From a virus: a stretch of DNA of 20,310 nt. The translations under genes were made by a program, and so were the position numbers. The stretch covers positions 1 through 20,310 of IMG/VR virus record IMGVR_UViG_3300035663_001220; one strand, 5' to 3'. Shown piece after piece: positions 20,049 to 20,310 of this stretch (its first letter is position 1; the number at the start of each line of letters is the position of its first letter). The notes beneath the pieces are model-generated. The model was not told the origin of the DNA. It made no database searches and saw only the letters and a list, made by a program, of their open reading frames with translations.

Positions 20049-20310
20049 ATGAGCAAATCGACCCGGGCAACCACGAAACGCAAGCGACAAGACGCCAACG
20101 TCATCGTCGCATCGTCCAAGAGCAACTTGGAACTGCGCACCAGTGGCGACTCCATCGCATTGCAAGCCGCAGACCCTAACACCCCCGACGCGCTGCCCAG
20201 TTTTAGTGGGATCGCCTATACCGGGGGTGTCATGCATCCCAAGCTTGCAATCCAGTGGAACGGTCCGGTGGTGATTGACCTAGCAGGCCTCGACGCACCG
20301 GTCGGACCAG
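20049..20310 (+). CDS. Probable prohead protease, 5' part only
   Basis: An open frame from ATG at 20049 to the end of the window (87 codons, no stop). The basic leader (STRATTKRKRQDANV) is followed by a beta-rich start, SFSGIAYTGG, and NGPVVIDLAGLDAP. These features recall the start of prohead protease-type proteins that follow portals in planctomycete and lambda-like phages. Active-site residues lie beyond the window, so the assignment is by position and by short motifs only. An imperfect hairpin (GGGGCGAG with CTCGTCCCC) lies in the 45 bases before the ATG. Confidence 0.6.
   Translation, partial: MSKSTRATTKRKRQDANVIVASSKSNLELRTSGDSIALQAADPNTPDALPSFSGIAYTGGVMHPKLAIQWNGPVVIDLAGLDAPVGP

Noticed and set aside
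1-20310. CRISPR array, rRNA genes or insertion sequence
   Set aside because: No regular repeat-spacer pattern, no rRNA-like stretch and no transposase frame with terminal inverted repeats were seen.

Overview
The window looks like part of a prophage, or a phage-derived island, in a planctomycete. A Pirellulaceae (Rhodopirellula-like) host is my inference from protein style, mainly the tyrosine-recombinase C-termini, the GYF_2 membrane protein and the many small Cys- or Ala-rich proteins. No database search was possible. The phage assignment rests on a lambda-family portal protein, a gpW-like protein directly upstream of it, a probable prohead protease at the right edge, a phage-type Dam methylase, an excisionase-integrase pair, a phage metallopeptidase and a replication-initiator-like protein.

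Layout. Nearly everything from 115 to 10472 lies on the minus strand and nearly everything from 10684 to 20310 lies on the plus strand. The two arms diverge from an AT-rich control region (10473-10683). That region holds a near-consensus minus-strand promoter, a weaker plus-strand promoter and a perfect 10-bp inverted repeat whose arms lie in the spacers of the two promoters.

Minus arm, in order of transcription: a small Cys-rich basic protein followed at once by a strong intrinsic terminator (10100-10136); three unknown proteins; two tandem tRNA-like genes (8644-8787); a tiny secreted peptide; a structured gap; then a tightly packed operon. In that operon most neighbours overlap by ATGA or GTGA, which implies translational coupling. 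It encodes a winged-helix protein, a zincin metallopeptidase, small membrane proteins, a replication-initiator-like protein with a repeat-rich linker, a calcineurin-like phosphoesterase, a DUF4406-DUF6378 fusion, a coiled-coil protein, and a small release-factor-like protein with a GGQ motif.

Plus arm: an unknown basic protein, a GYF_2/membrane protein, excisionase and integrase 1, and a repeat cluster plus terminator that may mark attachment-site sequence. Two accessory unknowns follow. Next comes a module of a cysteine-peptidase lipoprotein, a membrane-anchored thioredoxin-like protein and small membrane proteins, leading into gpW-like, portal, Dam methylase, integrase 2 and the start of a prohead protease.

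The most unusual points are the Dam plus second integrase inserted between portal and protease; the membrane/peptidase module where a terminase would be expected; the GGQ protein and degenerate tRNA pair in the same arm; the fused DUF4406-DUF6378 protein; and the symmetric divergent switch with an early terminator.
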